Source: Cryptomeria japonica (taxonomy: Eukaryota; Streptophyta; Pinopsida; Cupressales; Cupressaceae). Taken from it: DNA of 64,000 bases. The number at the start of each line of letters is the position of its first letter. Within the stretch, counting starts at the first letter, position 1. A program made the translations under genes and the position numbers. Shown piece after piece: positions 42,281-55,065 of the stretch. The stretch is from NCBI RefSeq assembly GCF_030272615.1, contig NC_081412.1, positions 547,304,488 to 547,368,487 of the forward strand. The letters run 5' to 3'. The notes beneath the pieces are model-generated. The model was not told the origin of the DNA. It worked only from the letters and a program-made list of their open reading frames with translations, and made no database searches.

Positions 42281-43859
42281 TGATAACTCAATGATGAACC
42301 AATAGTACCAAACCGATACTGAGAGGGGGGGGTGAATCAGTACAAACAAAAATACAATCCAAAACCGGTTTGACAACAAATACTTCAAATGACTGGCAAA
42401 CAGTGATACTAACTAAAACAGAGTGCAACTAGTAAGACCCAGAATAACTAAAACAATCACAAACCGGTCACTCACTAACCTTTCCTCTTAGCTCAATACT
42501 ATAGTACCATTACACCCTCATGCATGAACAAGTAAACTATCATCTAATCTTTACAACAGTTAGTTTAGTATTTTTTATAGATAGGCATAAAACACAGAAC
42601 CATCATATCCTCAACAGGTAATAACAAAGCATCACAAGATAAAAGCATCACACATGAAAAACATATTTTTCATGTGGAAACCCAACTGGGAAAAACCATG
42701 GTGGGGATGAATACCCACAATCTTCTTTTGAACTCATTAGAAGTCCACTCTGTTAAGAGCCTTGTCCGGTTAAAGACATTACAATAGGTTCTCCAAGGAA
42801 ATAATCCTGTTAGGGATCACCCGGTTAAGGGATGGCTACAATACTCGGTTAAGGGTTAAACCCGGTTGGGGTTACCTTGTTAGAGGATTTCAAGAACTCA
42901 ATAGCTAAAGGATCTCTAGAGCTCTATAGCTTCCCAAAACTCATTAACTTCGAGTTACCCGGTTAAGGGATTTGAATCAAGCTAGTTAAAGCTACCCTAT
43001 TAAGGGATTTGTATCAAGCTAGTTAAGGCTACCCTGTTAAGGGATTTCACAACTGTTGAAGTGGTTAGAGATCAACAAGAATTACAATGATCCAGTAACA
43101 ACACTTAATGCTAATGCAGATCCATTTTGGCTCCTCTTCACCTTCTGCACATTCACTTTGCAGGTATCTCTTCTCTTCTTTGATCTGGCAAGAATCATGT
43201 ATCACTTCCCTTGGATACACACTCACAACTTTTGCCAACAACTTTAGAAAGAAACACAACATTGACCTTATAGAAAATAGACAAGTCAGTAGCAAAAACC
43301 CTAAACCCTAAACCTGTTAGGTTAAGCAATTTAAACAGTTCAATCCTAACCGTTGAATCATACTGCATTAAATGCAACAATCTTGAATCTATCTCAAGAC
43401 ATTCTCCATCGTCCATTATCCACCGATTTCATGGTGGCTAATAACCCATCACGCGTTATCACCATTTGACAAACTTTGCACATTCTCAAGGTAGATAGGA
43501 ATAGTCTTCTTCATGCAAGATCCTTCACGCACACAGGGCTTACGTGGAAACATGATCTATTCTCCATTACATTGCTAACTCATCACACAAAGATCACTGA
43601 TTGAGTCACACAGGGCTTACATGGAAACTACCTACTAACTGGTAGTCATATAGTTCTTCCATGTGCCGGTTCACCTTGACATGCCGGTTCATCTTTGACC
43701 CAATATATCACTTCACTTTGGCATATAAACCAGTTCACACATATGCCAATTCTCTCTTTTCACATATCACATATGCCGGTTCACTTCATATCTCATATTG
43801 ACATCAATGACAACATACAATATCATTATGTCCTTATATCAATTCACATAATGCCAACA
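42281..43859 (-). repeat. E5 5' LTR, shared with E6
   Basis: Matches 36274-37876 nearly throughout. On its far side, at 43860, the 3' end of a second internal region begins immediately, so this LTR serves as the 5' LTR of E5 and the 3' LTR of E6. Confidence 0.9.
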
Positions 43860-46855
43860 ATCTCCCCCTTTGGCATTGATGGCAATATACAAAGATATCT
43901 CTCCACTTCACATCTTCTCCCCCATTTTCTATAGATATCTTTTCTGCTTCACTTCTTCTCCCCCTTTGACAACAATGCCAAAGTGGAGGCACAAGCATCC
44001 TTGTTCCATTATGCTGCTCCCCCTAAGGAGTAGCATCCTTCAACACATCAATCAACAAAAATTTGACTATACAATAACTAATTGATGTTGAACAAATACT
44101 TTTAGTTCACCTCCTAAAGGGGCAGTACCCCCAATTCACCTCTTAAGTGCACAAATGCAATCTTTGAAAGAGGCTTGGTGAATATGTCTGCTAACTACTC
44201 CTTACTAGAAACATGTTCCAGTGCAATCTCTTTATTCTGAACCTTTTCCCTCAAGAAATGATACTTAAGCTCAAAATGCTTGGTTCCAGAATGTAAAACC
44301 GGATTCTTTGAAATATTGATAGCACTTGTGTTATCACATAATATACTTACCGGTTTAGATATAGGGATTTTGAAGCCTTCTAGTACATGCTTCATCCAAA
44401 TTGTCTGAGTGTAGTTCATGAAAGCTACAACATACTCTGCTTCCACTGTAGACTAAAAGATACAACTTTGCTTTTTACTCATCCATGAGACCAGTCTACC
44501 ACCAAGAAAGAATGCACCACCGGTTGTACTTTTCTGGTCATCCACATTCCCTGCCCAATCAGCATCTATGAACACTTTTAGATTGAAATCATTGTTGTAT
44601 GGGTACCACAATCCATAGTCAACTGTTCCCTTCAGATACCTAAGATTCCGCTTGACTGCAATCAAGTGGGATTCTCTTGGACTTTTCTGGAACCTTGTAG
44701 TAATGCCAACTGCATGTGCAATATTTGGTCTGCTGACCAATAATTGATTAGTATTCCTTCTCATACATATTTGGACTGAGTGATAAAGATTCCATCTTTC
44801 ATCTGCTAGATCTGTAGTCCAATGAAGAACTTAATCTCCCCTATGAGTGACATCTCAAACTCTTTCTTCATCTCATCAGCAAACACATGACTCATCTTGT
44901 TATCTCCACCAAAGATAATATCATCAACAAAAACCTCACAAATCAAGATTTGATCTCCTTCAGACTTCAAGTAGATATTGCCATCTTCACTTGTTCTCTC
45001 AAATCCAATCATCACAAGATGGGAATGTAGGCACTCATACCATGCCCTAGCTGCTTGCTTTAGACCATATAAGGCTTTATGTAGTCTATACACCATATCA
45101 CTGTTTTCAGATAGGGAAAACCCATCTAGTTGCTCTATATATACCTCCTCTTCAAGTACACCATTTAGGAATGCAGATTTTACATCCATTTGATATACTT
45201 TGAACCTTTTAAAAGCTGCATATGCAAGATGCATATGAACTCCTTCCAATCTGGCTATAGGAGCAAAGGTTTCTCCATAGTCTTCTCCTTCTTCTTGAGC
45301 ATATCCTTTGCACACCAATCTGGCTTTATTCCTAATCACAATGCCATCCTCATTTAGCTTGTTTTTGAACACCCATTTGGTGCCAATGACATTTTTATGC
45401 TCCAGTCTGGGTACCAAGGACCATGTACCATTTTTCTCTATCTGATCAAGTTCCTCTTCCATTGCCTTGATCTAGTCTTCATCTTTATGAGTCTCTTTGA
45501 ATGATTTAGGCTCAAATTCAGAGATCATACATGAGTTTTCTCTGATCTTTCTCCTTGTAAGGATTCCTGCATCTTTATCTCCTATGATATGCTTAGGATC
45601 ATGATTCAACTTGACATACCGAGGAATGATCTTGACTGGTTCTTCTTCCTTTTCGTCTTCATCCTCATCTTCCTCAGTATCAGCATTCACCGGTTCAGGA
45701 ACATTATTACTGGTACTTGGTTGACTGACAACCAGTTCCCAGAAGGTTGCAACCGGTTCATTCACAGCTTACTCACTGCCGATTTCCTCATTTTTCTCAG
45801 AGGATTCATCAATTATTACATTAATACTTTCCATAATTCTCTGAGTCCTATTATTGTAACACTTGAAAGCTTTACTCTTGGTGGAATAGCCTAGGAATAT
45901 TCCCTCATCACATTTAGCTTCAAATTTTCCCTAATATACTCTCCTCTTGATGTAACATTTGTTACCAAACATCCTAAAGTAGCTAACCACAGGTGTCTTA
46001 TCAGTCCAATACTCATAAGGAGTTTTATCTTTACCTTTCTTGATGAGTACCCGGTTCATAGTGTAGACTGCAGTACTCACTGCTTCTCTCCAAAAGGTGT
46101 GAGCTACCTTTCCTTGAATCAACATGGTTCTAGCTGCTTCAACTACAGTCTGATTATTCCTCTCTACTAGGCCATTCTACTGTGGAGTCCGAGGGGCAGA
46201 CAGTTGCCTTTTGATGCCGAATTCTTCACAGTACTTGTTGAATTCACCGGAAATGAATTCCCGTCCTTGCTCAATTCTGAGACACTTAATTCTTTTACCA
46301 CTTTCCTTCTCCACTAATGCTCTGAAAGCCTTGAATTTCACAAAGGCTTTAGACTTGTCTTTCAAGAATGTGACCCACATCATTCTTGAGCAATCATCAG
46401 TGAGAATCATGAAGTACCTATCACCCTACACACTTCTAGTTTTCATAGGACCACACAAGTCAGTATGCACAAGATCAAGCAAGTTGTCAGCAGTGAAAGA
46501 TTTACCATTAAAGGTTGAGGAAGACATTTTCCCTAATTGAGACTCTCTGCACAAGGTATTATATGGTCTGCTTAGCACCAACAACCCTCTAATTGCCTTG
46601 ATCTTACTAGCCTTCACAATGTTATCAAAGTTTACATGGCAGAGTCTCCTATGCCATATCCAGTTATCATCAAGTTTGGCTATAACACATGTACTTATAT
46701 TTGCATTCAGATGAAATAGGTTACCTTTGGTCTGCATGCTAGTGGCCACCAATTTGCCATCTTTTCCTTTGATTCTGCAAACTCCATTCTTGAATTCCAG
46801 AGTGAGGCCACTATCATTTAGCTGGGCAACACTCAGAAGGTTGTGTCTGAGGCTA
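43860..46855 (-). mobile_element. E6: partial second Copia copy
   Basis: Parallel to E5 from the purine-rich leader through RNase H (44195-44764), RT (44806-45462), and integrase (45472-46855). It stops near 46855, where E4 ORF2 sequence resumes; no gag and no LTR of its own on that side. Close in sequence to E5. Broken. Confidence 0.9.
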
Positions 46856-49421
46856 CTGTCTTTCAAATATGGGTCACTACTAGTATGCATATTTTTCTAT
46901 ATGCAAAACTTCTTTCCCGGTAATGGTAATATAGTATGGTGTGAAGAAAAACCTATCATGGTTCAGATAGTTGAGATGATTAGGGATCTAGGAGATGGGT
47001 TTGGTGAAACAATGTGGGGATACTTTAAGGAATTTCAAATTAGGATGCACAAAAGGGAAATAATTCCAACCGGTATAGTGTAGAAATACAAAGACAATAT
47101 TTTTTTTCTTTTAGACACAGATTGTTGTATCATTCAATCGGTTCAACCCAGAACCTTTTGGGTTCCACCTATGGGCTATGAGGTTGCAATGGACACTATT
47201 AAAACACATGTCAATATGCTACTATCCAAACCAGTAGATTTGAAGGCAAAAAGATTTGGAACCTATGAGGAGGCAATCTCTAAAATAAAACAAGAACTAC
47301 AGGTGCCAATCATGAAAAGAAAAGTAAGAAGAATGATTGATACTCTTGATAAGAAATATGGAGGTGAAGCATCTGGTGCCACTACCTCAACTGGTGCTAG
47401 TGTACAACTAGGGATCAATCCTAAGAAAGATGAAGAATTAACAAGTGAAAAGAAGAAAGTGTCAAAGACAAAACCCAAGGGGACTACAACAACCAAGCCT
47501 GCAACATATACAAAAAAAAAAAGGATTTAGGTACTCCTATATCTTCCCCAAATAAAGATAGACTGGTAGGAGTGACTTATATTAGAAAGAAGAAGAGTGA
47601 AGGAAAATCTGATACAAAGCTCAAAAAGGATGAGAAAGAGGATGATATCACTTACACCCAATTAGATGTGGAAATAAAAGAGGTTAGAAGAAGTGGTAGA
47701 GACAAGGCCCCAACAGTTGATGAATTGGTCCATGGGATCAAAGAATTTGGAGGCTTGTCTGGTGTTGGGAAAACATATTCCCTTAGTAATGAAGAAGACA
47801 CAAGGAAAATTGAAGAAGCCCTGATCTGGAACTTGCACAAGTTTTGTAGGACTCCCAACAAATTATATGGATTAATCCCATCAGATTTACAAGATCAAAT
47901 TGAAGAGAGATGGAAAACAACTCTGGCTATTGAGAAAGAACACAGACTAAAAGCACTCATGGAAGTGCAACATGATTTAGACCTTGATCAAGCTTCACTA
48001 GTGGCTGAAGCATGCATTCAACATTTCAAGATAAGAAATAGAACTAGGAGAGTGGCAGTAGGTGAAGTTGAAGCAGTGCATGAAGAAGGTGTTGCTTTGT
48101 GGAAGAAAATCGTGAATCAACAAAAGGAAGCTGAAGAAGAAATAACAAAGGAAACAAAATAGGACCAAGGTGCAACTGCCCTTGACAAAGAAAATGGTAA
48201 ATAAAAATACTCTACTAAAGCTTTTGATGTCTTCTCATTTAATGAGATCATAGGATATGTTGTGTTGGACATTCCCAATCTGACAAAGGATGTTGAGCAA
48301 CTAGTTCACACTACACTGGTGAAGGAAGCTGATCAAACTAAGCTTCCCGGTCAAGATGAAGTGACAATTGAAGACATTCCATATGAGGATACACCTCACA
48401 AAACTTCATTGAAACCAAATCTTATTTTGTCAGAAGAAGGCAAAGAGGAAGAGAAGAAAGTAGAGGATAAGAAAGCAATTATGGATACTCCTCTGACAAA
48501 AAGGAAGTTAGACTTAGAAAATGAAAGTGAAAAGAAGAAGGTAAAAATGATCACCACAGGTAGTTCAAAGGTTGAGACTACATAAAAAGAAGATGAATCA
48601 GAGGAGGAAGAAGAGGGAGAATCGGTCATTTATTTAAAGAAAATGACTCACAAGCAGTTGATGAAAGTCTCAAAAAAATTGAAAAATTCAAGCTGAAAAG
48701 GCTAAATTAAGAGCAAAGAAAAAGAAGGCAAGAATTCTCAATTGTGCCAAGACAATTCTCTTTGACCTAATTCTTGACATTGTTGTTGATGATACTGCCC
48801 CCATCATTGATCAGTTGAGTACTCTTGTTACAAAATTCAGTTCAGAGGCAACTAATCTGGAGAAGGTTGCATTAAGGCAATGTGAATCAAAGAGAGGAGA
48901 AATTTTAATGGAACAAATATCAGTTTGAAAATTTGCCCTCTCCACTCGAATAGGAGAAGTCAAAAATACACTTCAGGAAGTTGGTCAATTACTAGTCAAA
49001 TCTTGAAGTTTTACTGATTTAATCAGATATCTAGAAGACAAAAGAAATCATATTCAAAAAGAAATTCAAGATCTGATAAGTTCTTTTGATCCTCTTACCA
49101 ATTCAGCATCAACTTTTACTGGCAAGGTCAAATAGCTTAATCATGAAAAAAAAAAGGTTGAAAGAAGAAGAGGACAAATGAGGTCTTAGTTTGTTAGAGC
49201 TACTGTGCTATCTGGCACCAATTATTGACTTCATGCAAATTAATATTAAAGAAGACGACTGCCTCATAAGTGAACCTGACTGCAAGATAGATGATGATAT
49301 GGAGGTTTTTATTGCAGTTATGCATGGACAGTTCACCACCATGAAACAAGTAAAATCTTCATGGGAATCCTCTTTGGAAGTAGCTCAAGAAAATTTCAAG
49401 GAGATTTTTGCTTTACTTTGA
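46856..49421 (+). mobile_element. E4 ORF2, remaining part
   Basis: Landmarks: WGYFKEFQIRMHKREIIP (matching E1), PMGYEVAMDTIKTHV (matching E2 PMGYEVMYDMLDGYA), PSDLQDQIEERWKTTLAIEKE (matching E2 SLYNSLDNKWPIAIEKE), then Lys/Glu-rich coiled-coil runs to about 49420. No enzyme motif is seen. The part between the N-terminal remnant and this piece is absent at the Copia block. Broken. Confidence 0.65.
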
Positions 49422-49439
49422 CAAATTATTTTGTATAGT

Positions 49440-49551
49440 CTTTGCCATTGATGGCAAAAGGGGGATTTTTGGAGACTTGTACATTGTCAGAAACAGGGGC
49501 CAGAACCGACACATTTTTGTAGTATTTGCCACCAATGCCAAAGGGGGATTT
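49440..49551 (+). repeat. E4 paired purine tracts
   Basis: GATGGCAAAAGGGGGATTTTTGG and, 90 bases on, AATGCCAAAGGGGGATTTTG, which abuts the 3' LTR. Both sit after a GCCAT/ACCAATG-like word, so the pair looks like a local duplication of the plus-strand primer. Confidence 0.65.
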
Positions 49552-50809
49552 TGTTGGCATTCTAGTGCATTTTCTATGACCGGTGAATGATATGGTTGTC
49601 ATTGTTGGCAACATCATCTTCCAAGTCTTCACAATATATCGATAGTAAGTAGACCGATATAATGAGGTTAATCGACTAAGCAATGTGTAGACAGGGTAAG
49701 AAGTGAGTAGATTAGCACACAGGAGGACAAACGGCACACGAGAGGTCAACTGGCAAGTAGTGAGTAGACCAACACAAAAGAGGTCAATCGGCTAAGCAAT
49801 GAACACATCAATATAAAAGAGGTAATCGGCTAGGTATATTTTGATTGGTACACTTGTAGATTATAACTGACAGACTTGGTAATGTTCAGGTAACATCCAG
49901 TTAAACTGGCAGTCTTCTCCAATCAACCAACAGACTTATTGATATAAATGATTGTTTTGATAGAGATTCCTGGAATGATTTCTGGAGAGTGATTTATGGC
50001 ATGGTAAAAAAATTTTGAATAAAATGTTTTGGAGGGAATTTTGGCGACGGAATCAAAGGTTAAAAAATTCACTAAATTCATTTGATGAGGTTGTTGTTCA
50101 TGTGAAAAGAGAGATGGAAAAGTGAACATAGCAGGAGTATAATAGAGTGTAGAGCTGAGGGACAAAGGACCAATAGAGTGAAGAGCCAAGGATTAGTAAA
50201 TCGAAAGTGTGCAGAGCCAAAGGTATATTCAGAAAATCGGTGTTGTGCATAGTAGACACAACCGGTGTAGATAGACTATGATTTTCAGTGTGATCTAATC
50301 AAGCTATCAGTAACCACTACCAGTAGATCATCTTTTTGTTGCTTTCTAACCATTACAACTAAAATCCCTTAATAGGGTGGACTTTAACGGGTCCCATTGT
50401 AAAAATCCCTTAACCTGGTGTCATCTTAATTGATGATCCTAAGACTTTTAACAAGGCTACCTTTAACAGGGTAAAGCCACTGACAGGCCTTAATCAAAAT
50501 CCCTTAACCAAGTGGCACCTAATAGTGTCTTTTTAATCTCCTAATGGGGATGGCTCCTCAGTGGGTGTACTCTAGAAGAGTACAAATTTTGTGAGTTCCT
50601 ACTCACACCATGGTTTTCTCCCATTTGGGTTTCCACGAGATAAGTCTTGTTGTCACTATGTATCTTTTCATGCATGCATATTCTTCTGCAGTAATTATTT
50701 ATATTGATGAATGTTAAGTTAGTGCAAAGTTGAGTTAAAAGTTTTAATTGTGTAAAACCGGTAAAGTGTTGATTCACCCCTCCCCTCTCAACACTGGTTG
50801 GGACTAACT
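49552..50809 (+). repeat. E4 3' LTR
   Basis: Starts TGTTGGCATTCTAGTGCATT and parallels 33075-34280, including the CCCTTAA-GGGTG words (50360-50520), the leader box (50605-50635) and the end CACCCCTCCCCTCTCAACAC. It is followed by the CT run. Confidence 0.88.
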
Positions 50810-51360
50810 CTCTCTCTCTCTCTCCCTTTGTATGTCTTATTGTCCCTCCCTTAAGTGTGTAATAAGAATTGTAGACAAAATCGATAGTGTATATAATATC
50901 TCACATACCTTAACAACATGTTAAGAACCTTAGAACCTTGCTGACAACACACAACAATTAGCAGAAACTTTGAAACATCCATAAAATATTATTCTAAATA
51001 ATTTTATTGCTCTCCTTGATGCTTAATTCAAGCTTATATTGTATATTTATAGAGTTAGGTAGACTTAGGAAACCCTTAGACTAAGTAAGCCAATATTTAT
51101 AATGTAGAATTGTCACAATCTAACACATTTCAATACAATTATAGAATTTTGATTTTAATTATCAAATGTATATGCTATTATGGATAATAATTGTAACAAT
51201 AAATTGCATTAACCAAAAATTAATAAGTTCATACATCATTTTATGTTGGTAAGATAATATGATATATATCCAATATAGTGATAATGACTTGCCAAAAGCC
51301 ATATGGACATAAAATGTCACATATCCATAATACAAAACATATGTTAAAAAATTCCATAGA
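50810..51360. other. CT run and unassigned AT-rich DNA
   Basis: 50810-50824 is the right half of the split CT microsatellite. Beyond it I recognise nothing. Confidence 0.5.
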
Positions 51361-51369
51361 GGCATACAA

Positions 51370-52000
51370 CAAAGTCCCCTAGTCTACAGATTTCCCACTA
51401 GCAAGAGGAAATAGATAATGAGATAACTTTGATTGTCTATGGGATGAAGATGTATGTGATGCTGATGTCTTTCAAATGCGCTCATTAGTCCTCCTACGTA
51501 GACTTAAATGCACATCTGACTAATAAAATTAAAAGTATAGACATCACTGTATAATATATATAAAAATTGAATTATAGAATTACATATAATAGAATAATTA
51601 CTTAGCACATACATATAATCACGATGTTCATTCACAATGGGGGCACGCTCATGATTAGGAGTGACAAGTCCCTATAACAAGCATTAAGATAGAAATTAAA
51701 CTACATACAAGTATCATTAAAATTTTCAATAATAGACAATTAAAAGTACAAGTATAATTTACTAATCTATTTCATACCTTTGTCAAAGGTTCAGAGATTT
51801 CTATTGTTGTAGCAACATAAAGCTTCAATGTAGTAGAACATTTGGAATATATTATGTCAATGAGTGGACAAATTAATATATGGTCCAATAAAACTACCAA
51901 AAATCATTTTACAACACCATTAATGAATAAAGGTTACCTTTGTATAAGTGCCTAAATGAACTTCACCATGAGGTGTTGATGTCAAAAGTCTAGCACCAAA
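51370..52000 (-). pseudogene. Exon-like blocks of an unknown spliced gene
   Basis: On the minus strand, three short blocks are bounded by good splice signals: 52000-51938 (63 bases, FGARLLTSTPHGEVHLGTYT, acceptor TCGAATAG, donor AAAG/GTAACC), 51822-51778 (45 bases, LYVATTIEISEPLTK, donor AAAG/GTATGA) and 51671-51613 (59 bases, GLVTPNHERAPIVNEHRDY, acceptor TTGTTATAG, donor AT/GTATGT). A fourth, looser block at about 51505-51370 reads VHLSLRRRTNERI, a stop, then KTSASHTSSSHRQSK. The introns are 100 bases or so. I recognise no family. The in-frame stop and uneven phase into the last block suggest a decayed gene or gene piece; chance is also possible. Confidence 0.35.
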
Positions 52001-52058
52001 CTATTCGACATCCAAAGAAAATTATAAGAAAACCATTCATATTGTAGAAACATAAATC

Positions 52059-54719
52059 TGACCACCAAATTAAATAAATATTTAATGTTTATTTAATTCA
52101 CTAACAACTCTTCTATTAATTAAATTAGCATTTAATTAATTTACCTCCTTCCTATATTGATAAAATAAATTATTTGAAATTTATTTGATTTAATTCATTT
52201 AGCCAAATTCTAGCTTTTAGTTAAATAAACCATATTTATTTAATTCCCCCTTCATATTTAATTAAATTTACATTTAATTAAAAGCTCTTTTCCCATTTAA
52301 ATAAATCATCAAATGCAAGTTGCAACCACTAATTGAAATAAATTAATTTTATGCCAATTAAATTCTAAAAGCCCCTCCCACTTGCATTCTCCTACAAATC
52401 CACTTAGCAACTAATCATTTTCTTCTAGAATAGTGTAAACTATTCCAATTTATCCTAAAACCCTTCTAACCATTTGCACATTCCTTGGGAAGGTGTCACT
52501 TCTCAAAAATATGTAGTCTTCATAAAGCATTAATAGTCTTATTTCTTCAACAAGATAACCTCCAAGGTCTTCCAAACTTGTAAGGCTCTTACATAACCAT
52601 TAATGGTTAACTCACCTTTGGCCCTTGGTTAGAGACAATCTATTATACAACTCAGATAACTGGAGGACAATTGAGAGGGGGGGGTGAATCGGTTTCAACA
52701 TATTATAGAACTTTAAACATTAAAACCTTATTACCAAAATACATAAACCGAATACTAGAATAACAGATATAACAGTTAAGCACAAATATAAAACACAAAA
52801 CATTTACCAACTATCCAAAAAAGATAGCACCAAATTTGTATGTGGAAAACCCGGTAAAGGGAAAAACCATGGTGGGAAGCCTACCCTCAGTCAGATAATA
52901 CTTCTGCAGTAAGTACGTGATTACAATAAGAGGGGTCTGCACATGCAGGAAGGTCAATAGCCTAAAACGCACTTCTCATCACAAAAGGAGCCTCACTGAC
53001 TACAAAATAAATCTAGAGTACAATCCAGAAGAAGAATGAACTGCAAGAATAGCATCTCCTATGCCCGAGTACAGTTCCAGTCAAGCTTAGTACTAGAGGT
53101 CTTAAACCTCTTTCACCACCCCAATTTGATCACCTATGATCAACCAAAACCTCTACATATGATTAAAAATTTATTCACACATAGATAATCACATAACCAT
53201 AATCCCTTATGCTCATAAACCCTTTTTCCTATGATCTATGAAGAGATCTTACATCATATTTATACCAACTCAGGACCTAAGCAATTAGGTCAGCCACCTA
53301 AAAGATAATACAATAAAATCATAACATAAACCAACAATCCAATGATCAACCAATTCGTTCTAAGATCGAAACAACATAATCCAATCAATAAACCCAACCA
53401 ATAGCACATAGGGATCATCCACCAACATGTTACATAAATCGGTCCATAACCTAGCCGAATAAGATTGCATTAGGTATGAACCCAAATCCAACACCACCAA
53501 TTAACATGAACACAAACAAGATAACCAATAGCATCACGAAAGCCATCTAGAAGTCGTGCCAACACCACTTATCACATGCATCAAAAGATATTTAACAAAG
53601 CTCTATTGGTAGAACCCTTACCGATGACCAAAAGGCATACTAGAGCAAATGATATCTCTCGAGTCATCAAATCCCAAACTAACTGATCATGATACCCATC
53701 TGAATAGCATTAATGACATATCCAAACCAAATCCACAATCTGGAGCATACCGGATCAATATCATAAACCAACCACTCTGTCAGAACCTACCAGAAGCCGG
53801 TAAACAACCAAAACAATCGGTCTTGACATCAATGACAAAACATCAATGCAACATATTTTTATTCCTCCAATTGTCAACACTATCTCTCTAACCCAGCCAT
53901 CCTTTTAACTAATGGGTCTCTTCAAGAATTCATTTCTTTAATCATGGCTATCCTTTTACCATTGCACAAGAGTTTATCCTTTGGATAAAAGATTTATCCA
54001 TTAACTCAACCCTAACCAAACCCCCTAGGGTAACCACCATGTCTTTTTAGGAATTTAATGCCTCTTCTCTTTCCTCTCAACCCTTCTCATGTTGATAATT
54101 GTCACCATTTCATTATTAAAAATTATAAAAATGGATTGAAAATCTTGGAATCCCGACCCTTGTTAATATTATTCAATCTTGACCATCCAATTGCCCATTT
54201 CTTCTATAAATAGGCCCCATTATTTCATTATCAAGGATCCAAGTTTTATGCATCTAGGTTATTGTCTATCGAGAATCCACATTTGCCTCAGTTTGCAATC
54301 TTAAGCATTTAGGAGCAGTTTAGTATTAGCATATATTATATTCTAGCATAATATCCATATCATAGCATGCTATTATATCATAATATCCATATCATAACAT
54401 GTTTAGTTTCATTATCATAGCATAGTCTTTACCATTGTTGTATTTTCTTATAATCTTATAGATCTACATGCATTGAATAAATATCATTTTCATCATATAT
54501 CACTCATTCTTGGAGTTGCCCTTCTAAAGGTCAGTTGCTCAATGATCTCAAAGCAACCATGACTTGAAGAATCCTATAAGATGGAGAACAATGGAATGGT
54601 TTTTGAGAGGATTATTTTTTTAATTTGTTATGCTCATTAGATCCTTCACATGTAATGCTTCATTTGTATGCTTATTGATATTTTCTTTTAACTGATCTTA
54701 ATCATCTGTCTTGCATACA
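52059..54719 (+). repeat. E7 5' LTR with solo LTR insertion
   Basis: Pieces 52059-52643 and 53880-54719. Starts TGACCACCAAATTAAATAAA, rich in TTAAT words; a TATA box TCTATAAATAGGCCCC near 54215; ends TGTCTTGCATACA. The same build is seen at 5851-6949. Confidence 0.7.
52644..53879 (-). mobile_element. Solo Copia-type LTR in E7 LTR
   Basis: On the minus strand it starts TGTTGACAATTGGAGGAATA and ends with CACCCCCCCCTCTCAATTG and a worn terminus. Flanking CTAT words (52640-52643, 53880-53883) are the likely target duplication. It carries the leader box (GGTTTTTCCCTTTACCGGG) near 52850-52870. Confidence 0.75.
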
Positions 54720-54720
54720 T

Positions 54721-54741
54721 TTTTGGCACCCACTATGGGGC
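54721..54741 (+). other. E7 primer binding site
   Basis: TTTTGGCACCCACTATGGGG follows the LTR at once. It resembles the TTGGCGCCCACCGTGGGG site common to plant Tat-type elements. Confidence 0.75.
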
Positions 54742-54797
54742 AACCCATCTTTATAACATTTTTTTTCATAGGTTTTATGCAGGCCCAGAACACAGGA

Positions 54798-55065
54798 GTT
54801 TTAGTGCATTTGACAGAAGTGTTAGCGCATTTGACCTATCTTCTAGCACTTTTGACCTCTCTTCTAGTGATTTTTACCCCTATTCTAGTGCTTTTGACAT
54901 ATCTTCTAGTGCCTTCAATATTTTTTCTACAGCATTTAATATATCTGATAGCACTTTTGATTATTTATCTGGTGCTTTTGATCATTCCTGTAGCACTTTT
55001 GATCATTCCTATAATTCTTCTAATCATTTCTGTAGTGCATTTGCCCTCTATTGTAGCGCTTTTGA
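54798..55065 (+). repeat. E7 21-base tandem repeat, block 1
   Basis: About twelve copies of a degenerate 21-base unit near TCTAGTGCTTTTGACATATC. In one frame it encodes a seven-residue repeat S-S-x-F-D-x-S (SSAFDIS, SSTFDLS, SGAFDHS). In another it gives a leucine-rich frame that looks like membrane segments but is only a shadow of the repeat. Confidence 0.85.

Larger units (their letters stand above)
36274..43859 (-). mobile_element. E5: Copia element with gag-protease-integrase-RT-RNase H
   Basis: LTRs 36274-37876 and 42281-43859 flank an internal region with a primer site directly left of 42281 (reverse of GATGCTCTGATACCAAT). On the minus strand the order is gag, protease, integrase, reverse transcriptase, RNase H, the Ty1/Copia order. 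The two LTRs are very alike, more so than those of E2 or E4, so it is the younger layer. Structurally nearly whole with several breaks in the reading frame. Its 3' purine tract and LTR ends match those of the pol-less elements in this window. Confidence 0.92.
33075..50809 (+). mobile_element. E4: two-ORF LTR element carrying a Copia pair
   Basis: LTRs 33075-34280 and 49552-50809, primer site at 34281, ORF1 34320-35611, central purine tract near 35700, the start of ORF2 to 36273, the minus-strand Copia block 36274 to about 46855, the rest of ORF2 to 49421, and paired purine tracts before the 3' LTR. CTCTC flanks both ends but lies in a CT repeat, so it is weak evidence of a target duplication. 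The LTRs agree well with frequent single differences, suggesting middle age. Same family plan as E2. Broken. Confidence 0.85.
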
